A stretch of 64,000 bases of DNA from Morinoia aosen (GCA_030386875.1 CM059568.1:31118120-31182119), one strand, 5' to 3'; counted from the first letter of the stretch, positions 42,171 through 54,765 are shown. Notes: generated from the sequence alone by a model not told the origin. Made by a program: numbers and translations.

Positions 42171-43680
42171 AGTTATAAACTACATTGTTTTGATATTGAT
42201 TAATAATTTTTATAGAAAAATGTTTGAGATTAGAGCAATTGTATGATTATTAAATTAGCTGTAAATAGAGGCATTGAAGGTGTTGTATCAGCAATCATTG
42301 CCAAAAGGTTACAACAGTATTTATGCATCTTTGGAAATTGTATCCAAGGGTAATTTTAGCATATTTGTAGCCTTAGCCCTTTATTAATCAACATTCATTA
42401 TGAAAAATATTCATAAATCAGTTACATTTTTTTATATTTTAAATTGTTTGATGAAAAGTTATATTCAAGTATTTAAATTTAATTAGAATTGCCATAACTA
42501 GCAGAACCCATGGGAATTTCATGGACAATGCCATTGTTACGCTAGATGGACCTGTGAAAAAAATTTGTCAACATTACCATACCAATTCCCACATGACATT
42601 TTCTTACCTTACCTAACCTATCCTATTCTATCCTAACCAAATCAATCCTGATATGCCAAAATTAAAACTGTGAACCATAGTAAAATTTACCCTAATAATT
42701 TGTTCAAGAGCAAATAATTTTTGTTATATTAGGGCTAATCCTTATGTTCCAACTTATGCTCAAGAAACTTATGATATTTTTTTTTATATTTACTGTTTCT
42801 TTTGACATCCATAAACTATATGACTTTATTTCATAGGTTACTGAAATCATTACATATGATATTCTGTAAGGAAATACACACTGCAAGGTTTTCAAAGTTT
42901 TTTATTTGGCAACGCAACAGATAGCAAAAAAAACGTTGAAGTTTAAAATGGGCTGAGGAAAGAACGGAATTTTATTCCGTTCTGTAATCGGTTGGTAAGC
43001 CCTCGCTTCCTCCTAGTTTGTGGGAGTTCAGCTGGGGCACACAGGAAACAGCGCAGCCTACAAAGAATAGGAAAAAATTGGTTGAGACTACATCAAAGCG
43101 ACTATGGTGATTATGGAGATGATACTGACAAACTAAAGCAAACAAGAGATTGGAATTTATCAATAAAACATTAAGAATCAAATTCATTGACAAAACAAAT
43201 GATTGAATAGGAACGTAATTTAGTATTTCAGTAAAACCTCCAGAAGGGTAGGAACATCAAACCATAATTAGGAGTTAGATGGGCGCACAACAAGAATTTA
43301 GCGGGGCCAAAATGACGCCCTCATCTGCAGTCGGGTTGGAAGCAGACCGAACGGGCCGTAGTTGCGGTATACTGCGCATAAAGAAAATGGTAAGCTTGCG
43401 AAAAACACAAAACTAGCAAGCTTCTTTCAGTTATTACAATAAGAGTTCAACGTAGAGCACAAATTTAAATTGAATACGAGTCAAGTCCTAATGACCCTCA
43501 CCTAAGGAATTACTTCCCGAGTGAAGCCATTGGAGCTTCTTTTAGAAAGAGGTTAAGTGAGAGATGGAAAAATAACTAGAAGGCGATAGTGGAAGAATGC
43601 CATTCAGAGCAAGTATCAATAAGAGTTAACGTTTTTAAGGATGGCCCAACGGGCTCTTGATACACGAGAGTAGCTTGACA
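42171..43680. other. Non-coding stretch, no feature recognised
   Basis: AT-rich, with a CCTAACCTATCC-type run near 42610. I see no exon, repeat boundary or open frame worth naming. Confidence 0.4.
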
Positions 43681-43681
43681 G

Positions 43682-43990
43682 CTAAGTAAGTGCGGCTCGA
43701 CAGAATCGGTAAGTAAGTAAGTAAGTGCGGCTTGACAGAACCGGTAAGTAAGTACGGCTCGACAGAACCGGTAAGTAAGTAGGTACGGCTCGACAGAACC
43801 GGTAAGTAAGTAGGTACGGCTTGACAGAACCGGTAAGTAAGTAGGTACGGCTCGACAGAACCGGTAAGTAAGTAGTTACGGCTCGACAGAACCGGTAAGT
43901 AAGTAGGTACGGCTTGACAGAACCGGTAAGTAAGTAAGTACGGCTCGACAGAACCGGCAAGTAAGTAAGTACGGCTCGACAGAACCGTTT
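43682..43990 (+). repeat. 31-bp minisatellite with GGTAAGT in each unit
   Basis: About ten units of GGTAAGTAAGTAGGTACGGC followed by TCGACAGAACC, varying by G/A and by one extra GTAA. The long minus-strand frame here is a product of the repeat. Confidence 0.85.
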
Positions 43991-45093
43991 AGTAAGCAAT
44001 GGAAGAGGCTGCTAGAAAGCCTAGTAATTAGTAATACCGCTCTGAATGGCTAGTTGAACAAAATAAACATGAAACACACACATTCATACAAACCAAATCA
44101 GGAGTACGGTCAAAGAAAAGAACCAAGATTACGAGAAGGTTGTCGAATGCACAGGCGATGTGCAGCACTTGGTAGGTTCACTTTACACCGTTAAGTAACA
44201 CAGGACGAGTAGCGAGTCCAGTAGAGCGTCCAGTAGAGTAGTAACAAATGTAATGCCTCTGATTTATATATAAAAACGTCTCACCGACATCGTTTCCTCC
44301 TCCGCCCCCGGTCAGCTGAAAGCCTCTAAAGTTCAAACAGAAAAGTACCTGAGAGGCGCACGCAGAAATTCTCAACAATTCGACATAATTTATATCATAA
44401 ATAATGAATTAAGCAACACACAACTATGGTCGTATCAAAATAAAGCAATTCTCCAAGAAATTTGCATTAAGGAGACCATCTCACTCTTTCAACTTTTTCC
44501 GTCCGATTCGTTTGAAAGTTGGCCAGTATATGTATTTTGTAAAAGTAAACCTTTTTTACTCATGTCATTTTTTCGATTTAGGCCTTACTTTTTTTTTTTT
44601 TTGACGAAAAATGTGTTTTTGGTATATTTTTATTGAAATTTCAGATTATGACTCCTCCTTCAGTTTTGATGCTAGAACAAAAACAAAGACAGTTTTAGAA
44701 CCCTTGGAACATTTCTAACAAACGCTCGTTCAGTTTTTTTTCAAATTCACATTTTTTCTATTTTTTCAAAAATTTTTAAAATTTCAAAAATCAGCAACAA
44801 TTTTTTGGGTTTAGAGCTATATATTTTTTCAAAGAATTCGAATTTGAAAAAAACCGAACGAGCGTTTGTTAGAAATGCTTCAAGGATTCTAAAACTGTCT
44901 TTGGATTTGTTCTAGCATCAAAACTCGAGAACTAGTCCCAGGATGAATGTTGAAAATTCAAAGTGTTGGGTATAAGCAAAAAATAAAATTTTGTGTTGAA
45001 GTGTAATATAATGAACAATTGATGTAATTGAATGCAGTTTTAATTTTTATTTTGATAATTTCCATACATAACTTAATATTCGAAGTGTGAATT

Positions 45094-45127
<34 letters not shown>

Positions 45128-45660
45128 TTATCATTTTTTTTCAACAAAATAATTTTTTTTATTTTCAGTCTGATTCTTATGAAATTTGACTATGATATGT
45201 AACCTTTAAAAAGAAACACAATTGATTCTATTCATTTTTTTGATTCAGGCCTTAGATTTTGCAAAAATTTGACATATTGGTTTTTAGGTATTGATATTTC
45301 ACTAATGGGACTCCTCCTTCAGTTTTGACGCTAGAACAAAAAAAAATGCAGTTTTAGAATCCCTGAAACATTTCTAACACACTCACGTTCGGCTTTTTTT
45401 CCATTTCCTATTTGTTCTCTTTATATATGGGGTCAAAATCATGAAAAAGTTAAAAAAATTTGGGTGCTTTTCATTGATATCGATACTTCAAAATGGGACT
45501 CCTCCTTCAGTTTTGATGCTAGAACAAAAACAAATGCAGTTTTAGAATCCTTGGAACATTTCTAACAAACGCTCGTTCGGCTTTTTTCCATTTCCCATTT
45601 GTTCTCTTTTTATATGGGGTCAAAATCGGGAAAATTGAAATATTTTGGTCCCTTCACCCC
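43991..45660. other. Non-coding stretch with diverged repeats of one about 100-bp block
   Basis: A block containing ACTCCTCCTTCAGTTTTGA and ACATTTCTAACAAACGCTCG occurs at about 44650, 45300 and 45490 on plus and at 44835-44930 inverted. A 27-base A run lies at 45101-45127 and a C/G homopolymer patch at 45657-45677. No coding. Confidence 0.55.
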
Positions 45661-47660
45661 CCCCCCGGGAGGGGGGGAATTATTGTCGTAGCGCCATAAA
45701 ATTTTAGGAACGAATAGTCTACCACCTAAGGGTCCTTCTACAACAAAAACATGCAAAATGACCATGACATCGACAGGATCTGGCAAGGGCCTGAGATGGT
45801 ATCCTTAAACAATAAAAATGTATTCGGTCTTGCATACACATTCTCATGTGACAGTGCCTGCCACACTCCTAAGCAAAAATGAAATGCAAAAATTGTTACC
45901 ATCTTATAGGTGGCAGCCACTCCTATTACTTTAGCCCTGATTAGTCACATTCTAAGCCATTTAAGTGAAGAAAATTGATTGGTATTTTAATTGGAAATAA
46001 GTGGGATTAAAACGTTCTACTTAGAACAAAAGAGTTAATTAGGAATTAGTAATCAGACTAAACTATGTGAAGCTTCTAATTCTGAAGATATTCCTTTATA
46101 GCAAGAACTAGATTAGCATTCATAGCATACCAACTTTGATGCTAACTGTTTTTTCTCAGGCATAATTTATTTTTTGCACTCAAGAATACTTTGATAGAAT
46201 AGCTCAAACATTACTCAATCTACTTTAAGACATTAAAATGCTCCTAAGCATTTACATCAAGTAGCAGATGTAGCCTTACACAATGGACACAATGTGTGCC
46301 AAAGCTGAAGTGGTCTAGTAATGAATATAGTGCAAATCAAAGTAGCCAATGTTGCCAAAATTAATGTCTTGCAACAGTTTGATTAGCAAACTTTTGATGT
46401 TTAAGTACAATTTTGTTTATAAATACTTATCCTAATTACCATCCTCAGGTAACACAACTGTGATCCAAATTACTAAATATAAGCACGAATAGGACTTTTT
46501 TTGAAGTTAAAATCATAACAACTTGAAGAAAATTGTATTGTAGAATTTGTTTAATATATTTTAATAAATTGTCTTGGCTACAAAAATTATTTGGTAGGAA
46601 AAATGCAATCTAGTAATAATTGGTAGGGTAGACCTTCTATTTGCACTATGTAATAAAATGCTCTTTATTGTTTGCTTTATGGGTTTGTTCATTCTTATTT
46701 CTTTTCTAAAAACAGAGCATCTAAACATGGCATAATGGTAGAAATTGTGCTTTATTTTTAGTATTTTTTTTACGAGAAGCTGACACTTCTCTGGAAATGT
46801 CATCAAGAACAAAAAAAATTCGAGATTTTTTGTGAATTTGAAAGTTTCACTTTCTAAAAAAATTGGTAAGTCTAAAATTTGAAGATGAATCTCAGATTTT
46901 CAGCAAATTTGTTATACCAACATGTAGTATGAGGTGTTTGTCACAGCTGCCATATACTAACATGATTAGTTTTTACTTATTTGATGTTTTTAAAATGGCC
47001 TTAAGTATGTTTGTAGATGCTCTTAGTCTATGATATCCTTGATACTATAGTGTGATTATTGTTGGTGACTCTGAATTTTCAGATTTTTGCTGATAAAAAA
47101 CAGAGAAACAATCCAGTGAAGGTATTTTTTAATGTGACTGAGTCCAGTTGATTGTTCACAGTGTTGAGGAAGGGAATGGATTTTAATGTTTTTTTTTATT
47201 TATAACTCCCTGACATCTCAGATACATATGTCCTTTGTGTTGCTTTGAGTATGCCTTCTAAAATATAAATTTAGTTGGAAATTTAGTATCACACATTTAC
47301 ATGTTAATAATATTGTGGTATAATATTAAAACCGTATGAACTACACTCAGTCTATTAGTTGTAATTAATTTTTACATTTTGATGATTTTACTGTTTGTCA
47401 TGGAACAGTACATCAGATTCTAAAATTTCAGAATGATTTTTTCTCTGTAAAAATGACATGGCATGTATAGGTTCTTCTTTTATCTACTAATATGACTAAT
47501 GTCATTGGCTTTGGCTATTATACCATCTTCTACAACAAGATTGAAGTGACTGCAGTAGTTTATCTAAGTCAGATATTCTCTGCTTCACTAAGGTCACCAG
47601 GTTGATGCATTTATTTGCCCATTATCATTTGTTGGTTATGACAAAAATGTATGTTTTCAG
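45661..47660. other. Non-coding, probably intron or upstream region of the host gene
   Basis: AT-rich, with no recognised repeat family or convincing frame. It ends in the acceptor TGTTTTCAG at 47652-47660. Confidence 0.45.
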
Positions 47661-47663
47661 ACA

Positions 47664-48356
47664 ATGGATCAGAATCAGCTGTCTCTGGAGTTGGCATCCC
47701 TGCAAGGAGGTGGGGCAATGGAGGCATCTGTCAACATGGTGTCCATTCCTGTGGACGAAGAAAGAATGCATTTGGATGATGTTGTCAATGCGTCTGACAT
47801 ACAGGACATACGCATTGGGAACATGACTGATGTGACAGCTCTCAGAGTTGGAATGTCAGAGGATATTTCTGATGACTTGTCCATTGGTTTGACTAGCACT
47901 GGCTTACAAGTAACTAGCAATGGAGACCTTGTCATGACTAGAATGGGTTTGACCAACAGCACTAGTAGCCCATTAAATCATTATCACAATGGGTTATTAG
48001 CAGATCATCAGCAGCAAACACAGTATGTCAATTTCAGTTCAGCATCAGTTAGTCTTCCCAAAGAATATCAACAGACCAGTAATGGCTACATCATAGCTGG
48101 CAGTAACATTCCTATTGTGTCCAAGATGACGTCCAATTGCTCTCCTGTCTTGAGTCACAGCAGAGAGTTTGAAAAGCTATCGTCTGGTAATAGGAATGAT
48201 TGCATAACCAAGCCTTCTTCTGACATCAACTGTGGATTATTAGTTAAGAAGGAAGCTAGAGCTGATCACCCGATGATCACACTAGTTGAGAGTGGTGATA
48301 TAGATGCCACTCCGGTCCCTCTAGTTCACCACGTCAATGAAGATATTCAGTCAGAG
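47664..48356 (+). CDS. Host gene, first coding exon seen: acidic/Ser-rich N-terminus
   Basis: Begins after an acceptor with three untranslated bases, then ATG at 47664, so an upstream non-coding exon is likely. The 231 codons (MDQNQLSLELASLQGGG…) are rich in Asp, Ser, Asn and Met-Thr turns, with no globular domain, as in an activation or interaction region. LLVKKEARAD contains a VKKE SUMO-type motif. The exon ends QSE with donor GAG|GTTAGT, phase 0. Codons run without a stop and the composition differs from the flanking AT-rich DNA, which supports real coding. Confidence 0.75.
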
Positions 48357-50283
48357 GTTAGTTTGCGATGAATTTCCCGAATATGTGTGGTTTTTATTTT
48401 TTTCATTTGAATGGATAGATCTTGAGTTGAATCATGAAGGATTTTATATGGGGGACTGAAAATTTTTTAATAAATGTTCATGTCATTACGAAAATAGATT
48501 TGAACTGAAAATAGGAAAAGTATTTTGTTTCTAAAGTATGAAATTAGGAGGCTATCAAATTAAAAGCCATATTCTCTTGGCTGGAAAAGGGTATTTGTGT
48601 TGGATGTATAGATACCTTAAAATTAAGTTTTATGAGAAACTTTCGGAATTGAATGCCAGAACTACCGTAAGAGTTTCTATTTTCCGGATTAGTTTTGGAA
48701 TTCAGATTTGACTCAGCTTGAATTTCACTCTTTTAAGAATCATTTCAGTAATATAGTTGGTATATGCAGCCACCAGTCTCCTATGGGGAAAATTATATTG
48801 ATATGATAATAGTTAATTTTTGAATAATATGATTGAATGATTCATTTCAGTCCTTGTGATCAAGTGATTATTTTTGGTAAGCATGCTGAGTACATTGATA
48901 AAGCCAAATTTTCAAGGCAACTAATTTCTTGTGTATATCCTGGATATTGGCTCTTCTTTTCTATTGCTGGCTCTGTCTATGCTTAACTTACAAAGAAAGT
49001 TGAAAAATGTAGAGTACTTGCTTCACTATTGAAACTGGTGAACCCTAACTATAGTATATCACAAAGCTGTTGAGAGAGAAGCTGAATTAGATATGATAGC
49101 AATAATGATGAGTTCATTTAGAATTGATGATACAAATACAAAGAGGCTGAGTTTATTGTTAATTGAAATATAACAAGTATAATCAAGGCAAGATTGTTCA
49201 TCTCATCCTCAGATCTTATATGATGAATCACACAGTATTGATTGTTATTGTTCGAAACTTACTTCAGAAGGATTATGGATTCATTGGTTGATTGCAATAA
49301 TCCTTAAATTGAAACTTCAGCATTAGCATATTATGATTAAGGGAACCTCTCAGCCCATCATGAGCTTGGCCCTTGATGTGTTTGGTGAAACCCTCCATGC
49401 TTGATGGGACAAATATCATGACAGTAATTGACAATTAACTAGTGGCAAGACCCACAATTCTAATTAGACATTGAGAGAACAAATCCAACATCAAACCTCT
49501 ACATAACGAATAAAATTTAACATGGTTAAGAAGTACATTGATAGACATATATTCTTCAAAGCATAGTGGTGACCTTCAGTGTAATGTAGGACTTGCATAG
49601 AAGGTACTAATAGGAGCAAGGCAAAAGTAATGAAGGTGTAGGGTCAAGGGTAGGCATTTAACTGATGCTAATTAATCGTTTTGATGTGAACACATGTCTC
49701 ATGAGAGGGCAACTTTTTTTGAAGTATCAAAAGAAGAACGTTGGGCAGACACAGTTGTCCCTTGCAGCATTGCAATTGCATGTTAATACAAAATAGGTAG
49801 TTGTGTGAAATGCAACATTGCATAATAGCTAATATTAGTATGTCTTAATTACAGTTATGAAGTATTTACTTGTAATTATTACTAATTGAATTCAAATGAT
49901 GAGCTTAAAGGGGCTTAAAAGTTCAATTATTAGATGTGGCATTGTGTAGTTTGAAGAGAGTGGTCCCTATGCTTATATATGCCTGTGTGTAGATGCTCTG
50001 TTCAAGAGTTGTTGAAACAAATTTTCAGAATAATAGTACAAATTAACAAAGAAATTATTGATGGTTACTCAAATCAAAAGTATTTATACTTCAAGAGAAA
50101 TTTTTTCACCATGTTGATACATATTGAAATTTGAAAAAGGAAATTTTGATAACATTGACAATTTATAGGTAATAATTTGAACGAGTTATATATGTCCTTT
50201 TGCTTTTGAGATGTTTTGTGCAGGAATTTTCATTTGAGCTAGTTTTGAATAAGGTTATAATTTATTATATTCTAATGTTTCAG
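48357..50283 (+). other. Host gene intron
   Basis: About 1.9 kb, AT-rich, GT-AG. No repeat or frame recognised inside. Confidence 0.6.
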
Positions 50284-50379
50284 AAAATAAAGGAGTCTCA
50301 GCTCAATGATCATTGCTTCTTGTGTGGTGCAAAGCTGACTGTTTCTGCCAGAGGAGCAGTGAACATCCTCAGCCCCAAT
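50284..50379 (+). CDS. Host gene exon: first half of ZAD-like zinc finger
   Basis: The acceptor TGTTTCAG opens in phase 0 and the donor is AAT|GTGAGT. The 32 codons include NDHCFLCGAKLTVSARG. The CX2C pair would be the first zinc-ligand pair of a treble-clef fold; its partner pair is in the next exon, 6 kb downstream. A ZAD (zinc-finger associated domain) mediates dimerisation of insect C2H2 regulators; this assignment rests on spacing and the next exon. Confidence 0.7.
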
Positions 50380-50574
50380 GTGAGTTGAGGCTTTGGGCCA
50401 TTCTTTCTAACTGAAGGTGATCGTGTTCAGGAGTGTGCTTCGTGCCAGATGTATTCTATATTTTACTTAGAATTTGAAGCAAATAAAGGGCTGTGGCTTG
50501 AGAGACGTTACTGCTCTTTGCTGTTCGTTTTGATATGGAAAAGAATTGTATTTTTTTTATGAGAAAAGTTGCAT

Positions 50575-50996
50575 TTGTAAGTGGTGAGAGTGGTTGTCTC
50601 TGTAGGGGTGAAAGTGGTTGTCTCTGTAGGGGTGAGAGTAGTTGTCTCTGTAGGGGTGAAAGTGGTTGTCTCTGTAGGGGTGAGAGTGGTTGTCTCTGTA
50701 GGAGTGAGAGTGGTTGTCTGTGTAGGGGTTGAGAGTAGTTGTCTGTGTAGGGGTGAGAGTGGTTGTCTGTGTAGGGGTGAGAGTGGTTGTCTGTGTAGGG
50801 GTGAAAGTGGTTGTCTGTGTAGGGGTGAGAGTGGTTGTCTGTGTAGGGGGTGAGAGTGGTTGTCTGTGTAGGGGGTGAGAGTGGATGTCTGTGTAGGGGT
50901 GAGAGTGGTTGTTTGTGTAGGGGTGAGAGTGGTTGTATGTGTGGAGGGTGAGAGTGGTTGTCTGTGTAGGGGTGAGAGTGGTTGTCTGTGTAGGGG
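50575..50996 (+). repeat. 24-bp minisatellite, left part
   Basis: About 17 units of GGGTGAGAGTGGTTGTCTGTGTA with G/A and T/C variants and occasional extra G. It continues at 55694 beyond the hAT-like insertion; the break falls inside a unit, with TGTAGGGG duplicated. Confidence 0.85.
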
Positions 50997-51375
50997 TAGT
51001 GATGCAAAAAAAACGGTTTTATTTGATTGCGGTTTTTTTTGCAAAAAAACGTGTTTTTTATGTGTTTTTTTTTGTTTTTTTTTGGTTTTTTTTGCTCACC
51101 TAAATTTTGTCAAGTATATGTCTGGGTTTTTTTTTTTGGACACCTAAAATATATTAATATCCATGTTTTTTAGTCATTTTATTGTTATAAAAACATCAAA
51201 AAGAAAGCATACAGTAAAAGTGGTGGCAGATAACCCACAATTACCTAGAGGAATCTAAGAGGAACAGCAGGAGCTACGGAACTTATATTGATGGAGTCAA
51301 AATTCAAAGCTTACTATCTCTACTAAGTCTGATTTTATTTTTATGTGACCAAAAAAATCAGACATAGCAGAGATA

Positions 51376-52122
51376 CGAGGCCTGTCGAAAAAGTATCCGA
51401 CCTTTGGCCAGAAAAAATACTTCAACAACCTGACGGGGTTGGGACCCTAATCCCCTTCAAAGTAGGCTCCTTGTGCTTCCACACCTTAGCCCACCGATCC
51501 TTCCACTGCCGGAAACACCTCTGGAAGTCTTCTTTTGGAATGGTGTTCAGCTCTGTCGTCGCGTTCCGCATTATCTCTTCTCTACTCTCAAAACGGGATC
51601 CTTTCAGTGGTGTCTTCAATTTTGGAAACAACCAGAAGTCGCAAGGAGCCAGGTCTGGAGAGTAGGGAGGTTGGCGAACGGTCGTAATTCCATGTTTGGC
51701 CAAGAAATTGCGGATCAAATGGGATGAATTTGCGGGCGCGTTGTCGTGATGCAAGTGCCAGTTGTTCGCAGTCCACATGTCTGGTCTTTTGCGCCGAACT
51801 GCATCACGAAGTCGCCGGAGAACATCCTGATAGTACTCCTTTGTCACTGTTTGTCCTTCCGGTGCGTATTCGTGATGCACAATTCCACGGACATCAAAGA
51901 AAACAGTCAGCATCGAAGGAGTCAAACAGGCAATGCGACGATGGAGCTGAACACCATTCTAAAAAAAAACTACCAGAGGTGTTTCCAGCAGTGGAAGGAT
52001 CGGTGGGCTAAGTGTGTGCAAGCACAAGGGGCATACTTTGAAGGGGATTAGGGTCCCAACTCCGACAGGTATTCGAAATATTTTTTCTGGCCAAAGGTCG
52101 GATACTTTTTAGACAGGCCTCG
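51376..52122. mobile_element. Mariner remnant with two 3' ends
   Basis: Flanked by TA (51374-51375 and 52123-52124). Both ends read inward from CGAGGCCTGTC and AAAGTATCCGACCTTTGGCC. The first 190 or so bases of each side encode the same transposase C-terminus, so the true 5' half is missing and replaced by an inverted copy of the 3' end. It could not encode a full transposase. Confidence 0.75.
51422..51925 (-). pseudogene. Mariner transposase C-terminal half
   Basis: About 167 codons from the catalytic domain. HHDNAPANSS and YSPDLAPCDFWLFP hold the second and third catalytic Asp with 34 residues between, the D34D mark of mariner. RFESREEIMRNATTELNTIP and FQRCFRQWKDRWAK lead to the C-terminus. 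The N-terminal DNA-binding domain and first Asp are absent. An inverted, diverged copy of the end (FQQWKDRWAK) is on plus at about 51930-52050. Confidence 0.85.
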
Positions 52123-52943
52123 TATATGCAGAGATAACAATGGAGAACTGCGACGTTTACTGGTACGATGTTGTACAGGTAGGGATGCGGACCAAATGCG
52201 CGGGCCCTAAAGAGCTCACTGCTTATAAGACCTCTGAGCACAGGGGTAGGGAGGCATGCTTGCTCGCACAGATAATAATAAGCTCTGAATTTTGACTCCA
52301 TCAATATAAGTTCTGTGGCTACTGCTGTACCTCTTAGACCCCTCTAGGTAATTGTGGGTTATCTGCCACCACTTTTACTGTATGGTTTCTTTTTTATGTT
52401 TTCATTACAAAAAAATGACTAAAAACCATAGATATTAATATATTTTAGGTGACCAAAAAAATAAGCGGTTTTTTTAAAAACATGTTTTTTTTTACAAAAA
52501 ATTCTGACTAATAAAAATGAATATTAATATATTTTCTGGTACCAAATATAACCATGCTGTTTTTTTTTACAAAGAATCATAACTAAAAAACATATTTTAT
52601 GTGACCTAAAAAGCCCCATGCAGTTTTAAAAAAAACATGTTTTTTAATAAAAAATCATGACTGAAAAAAACATGAATATATTTATCAGACCAAAAAAATT
52701 TTTTTGTACTAAAAAATCATGACTAAAAAACATGAATATATTTATGAGACCTAAAATGGTGTTTTTTAAAAATTATGTTTTTTTTACAAACAATGATGTA
52801 CAAGAAAACCTGGATATGAATATATTTTATGCGACCAAAAAAACCATGCTGTTTCATTTTATGCATTTTTCATAAAAAATTGTCTTAAAATCATGGATAT
52901 TAACATATTTTATGTTACTAAAAAAATCATTGTTTTATTTTAA

Positions 52944-53163
52944 CACGTTAAGTGCGGCGGGTTAAACTGAAGTTCAATATCCAGCTCATATTTAGAGTCA
53001 ATTGTAGTAAGAAAATTTGAAAATAGCAAACACTGACTGGATCATGCCTTCATTTAACTTTCATTAAGTATTTATAAAAATTGAGTCAGTGACTGCTGGT
53101 CGGTCAGCAGCATTTTGAAAATAACCTAAATGACCACCGGTGGGTCACGCCGCACTTAACGTG
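52944..53163. mobile_element. TTAA-flanked miniature, 220 bp, piggyBac-like
   Basis: CACGTTAAGTGCGGCG at the left mirrors CGCCGCACTTAACGTG at the right, with TTAA on both sides (52940-52943 and 53164-53167). TTAA duplication is the mark of piggyBac transposases. Confidence 0.7.
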
Positions 53164-53236
53164 TTAAACATGTTTTTTCATTAAAAAGTTATGATTCATT
53201 TTTTGGTCACGACTTTTTTGTAAAAAAAACACCCCC

Positions 53237-53521
53237 TCAGGGGGATACAACTATTGTATCTATGGGAACTAGCGCTCCCAGGAGGACAATGTGAGTGCCC
53301 AAGCTGAGAGTTAGGTAGGCCTCCTTTTTGTTAAAATAAAATGCTTTTGTTATGTTGAGGACCACCTTTTTCGATTCACTGCTGTCCTGTTTTTCAGCAC
53401 CTAATACTGTCTTCTTCAACTTTGATCTTGTTTCATAATCTTCCTTCCTCTCTTTGGATCGCATTTGTTGCTGGGTAGGGAGGCTAAAACTAATGACTAA
53501 TCTAATCTGTAAAAAAAACAT
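53237..53521 (-). CDS. Unrecognised 94-codon frame in the unique core of hAT-like copy 1
   Basis: The frame (LVISFSLPTQQQMRSKERKE…, then KAFYFNKKEAYLTLSLG) lies in one of the few stretches here that is not made of AT-rich repeat units. Its N-terminal half is strongly charged and its C-terminal half hydrophobic. No domain recognised; it starts at a generic ATG and could be chance or a captured exon. Confidence 0.2.
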   Translation of the reverse strand: MFFLQIRLVISFSLPTQQQMRSKERKEDYETRSKLKKTVLGAEKQDSSESKKVVLNITKAFYFNKKEAYLTLSLGTHIVLLGALVPIDTIVVSP

Positions 53522-53760
53522 GGATATTAATTTATTTTAGGTGACCAAAAAAACCATGCTTTTTGAAAAAATTTTTTTTTACAAAAAACAGGAGTATTAT
53601 TAAATTTAATCTGACCAAAAAAAACATGACATTTTAAAAAACATGTTTTTTTTTCACAAAAAGTCATTAATACCCATGTTTTTATGTCATGATTTTTTGG
53701 TAAAGAAAACATGATTTAAAAAAAACCAGCATGGTTTTTTTGGCACATAAAATATATTAA

Positions 53761-54584
53761 CCCGCGCACTGTAACTGGTCGCCTCATTTACCAGGCTCAC
53801 TGGTTGCCAGACGTAAGGCATAACCCCAAGTTGTTATACACCAAAATGATCGTCTCAGCGAGTGCTTCACAGCTGGAGCCAGAAACCCCCACATTGTGGG
53901 GGTTAAGGCAGAGCTCCAACCACTTGGAAGTTGGGAGGGGTAAGCACAGTCAGTGTGGTAAATGAGGCGACCGTGAGAGGGTGTGCGTGCGAACAGTCAG
54001 TGGCAGCCTCAGTTACCAGCGAAACTACTCAGGGCCTTATTTCGCCTTATTTCGTAAAAATGGCAAATAAGACAAATCTGAAGTCAGTAGCGTGTAGAGC
54101 AGTATTTTATTCATATTGTGTGAAAATTACAAGTTTCGAAACACTATACTTACAGTAATATAACCAGACATGCAAACATGCATTTATGTAGGAACTAAAA
54201 CGAAGAATGGATAACACCTAGTAGACATAAATGGTCATAACTTTTTTTCTAATTGTTGTAGAGGAAAAATAAAAACATCAGCAGGTTTGGAAGGATTTTC
54301 TGCATAAAATAGCAGTGAAAAACATTACATTGTTCCCAAAACACAAAAATGGCCATTGATCTCTTTGAAGCAATGTTGTGCAAAAATCTACAGAGTTTGA
54401 CTCCATATTACAAAGAAACGGTTCAAGTTATCAAAAATTTGACAACATCAAAGTGTAAAGCAACATTTTTTACTCATTACTTCATATTTTTACATCTCTG
54501 CCTATTACGGTAAGTGAACAGGGAACGGCAGAGTAACGCGGGTAAATTGACTACTTTTCTGAGGGATGCGCGACCGTGCGCGGG
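53761..54584. mobile_element. TTAA-flanked element, 824 bp, piggyBac-like
   Basis: CCCGCGCACTG at the left mirrors CGTGCGCGGG at the right, with TTAA at 53757-53760 and 54585-54588. GC-rich ends in an AT-rich host make the borders sharp. No transposase frame. Confidence 0.7.
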
Positions 54585-54765
54585 TTAATATCCACATTTT
54601 TTAATCATGATTTTTCTGTAAAAAGATGTTTAAAAAAAACAGCATGGTTGTTTATGGTAAAATAAAGTATATTAATATCCATGTTTTTTAGTCATGACTT
54701 TTTTGTAACCAAAACATTCAAAAAATAGCATGGATTTTTTGGTCACATAAGATATATTAATATCC

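Larger units (their letters stand above)
51170..52420. repeat. Foldback inside hAT-like copy 1, interrupted by mariner
   Basis: Arms carrying CAGTAAAAGTGGTGGCAGAT and CCACAATTACCTAGAGG face each other at 51215-51330 and 52262-52385. The same structure, without mariner, is at 62610-62985 in the other hAT-like copy, so it is part of the parent element. Confidence 0.7.

Noticed and set aside
43682-43999. 105-codon minus-strand frame with repeated YLLTGSVKP
   Set aside because: It is a product of the 31-bp minisatellite.
50456-51044. Long minus-strand frames rich in TDNHSHPL, also at 55572-56099
   Set aside because: They are translations of the 24-bp minisatellite, whose length is a multiple of three.
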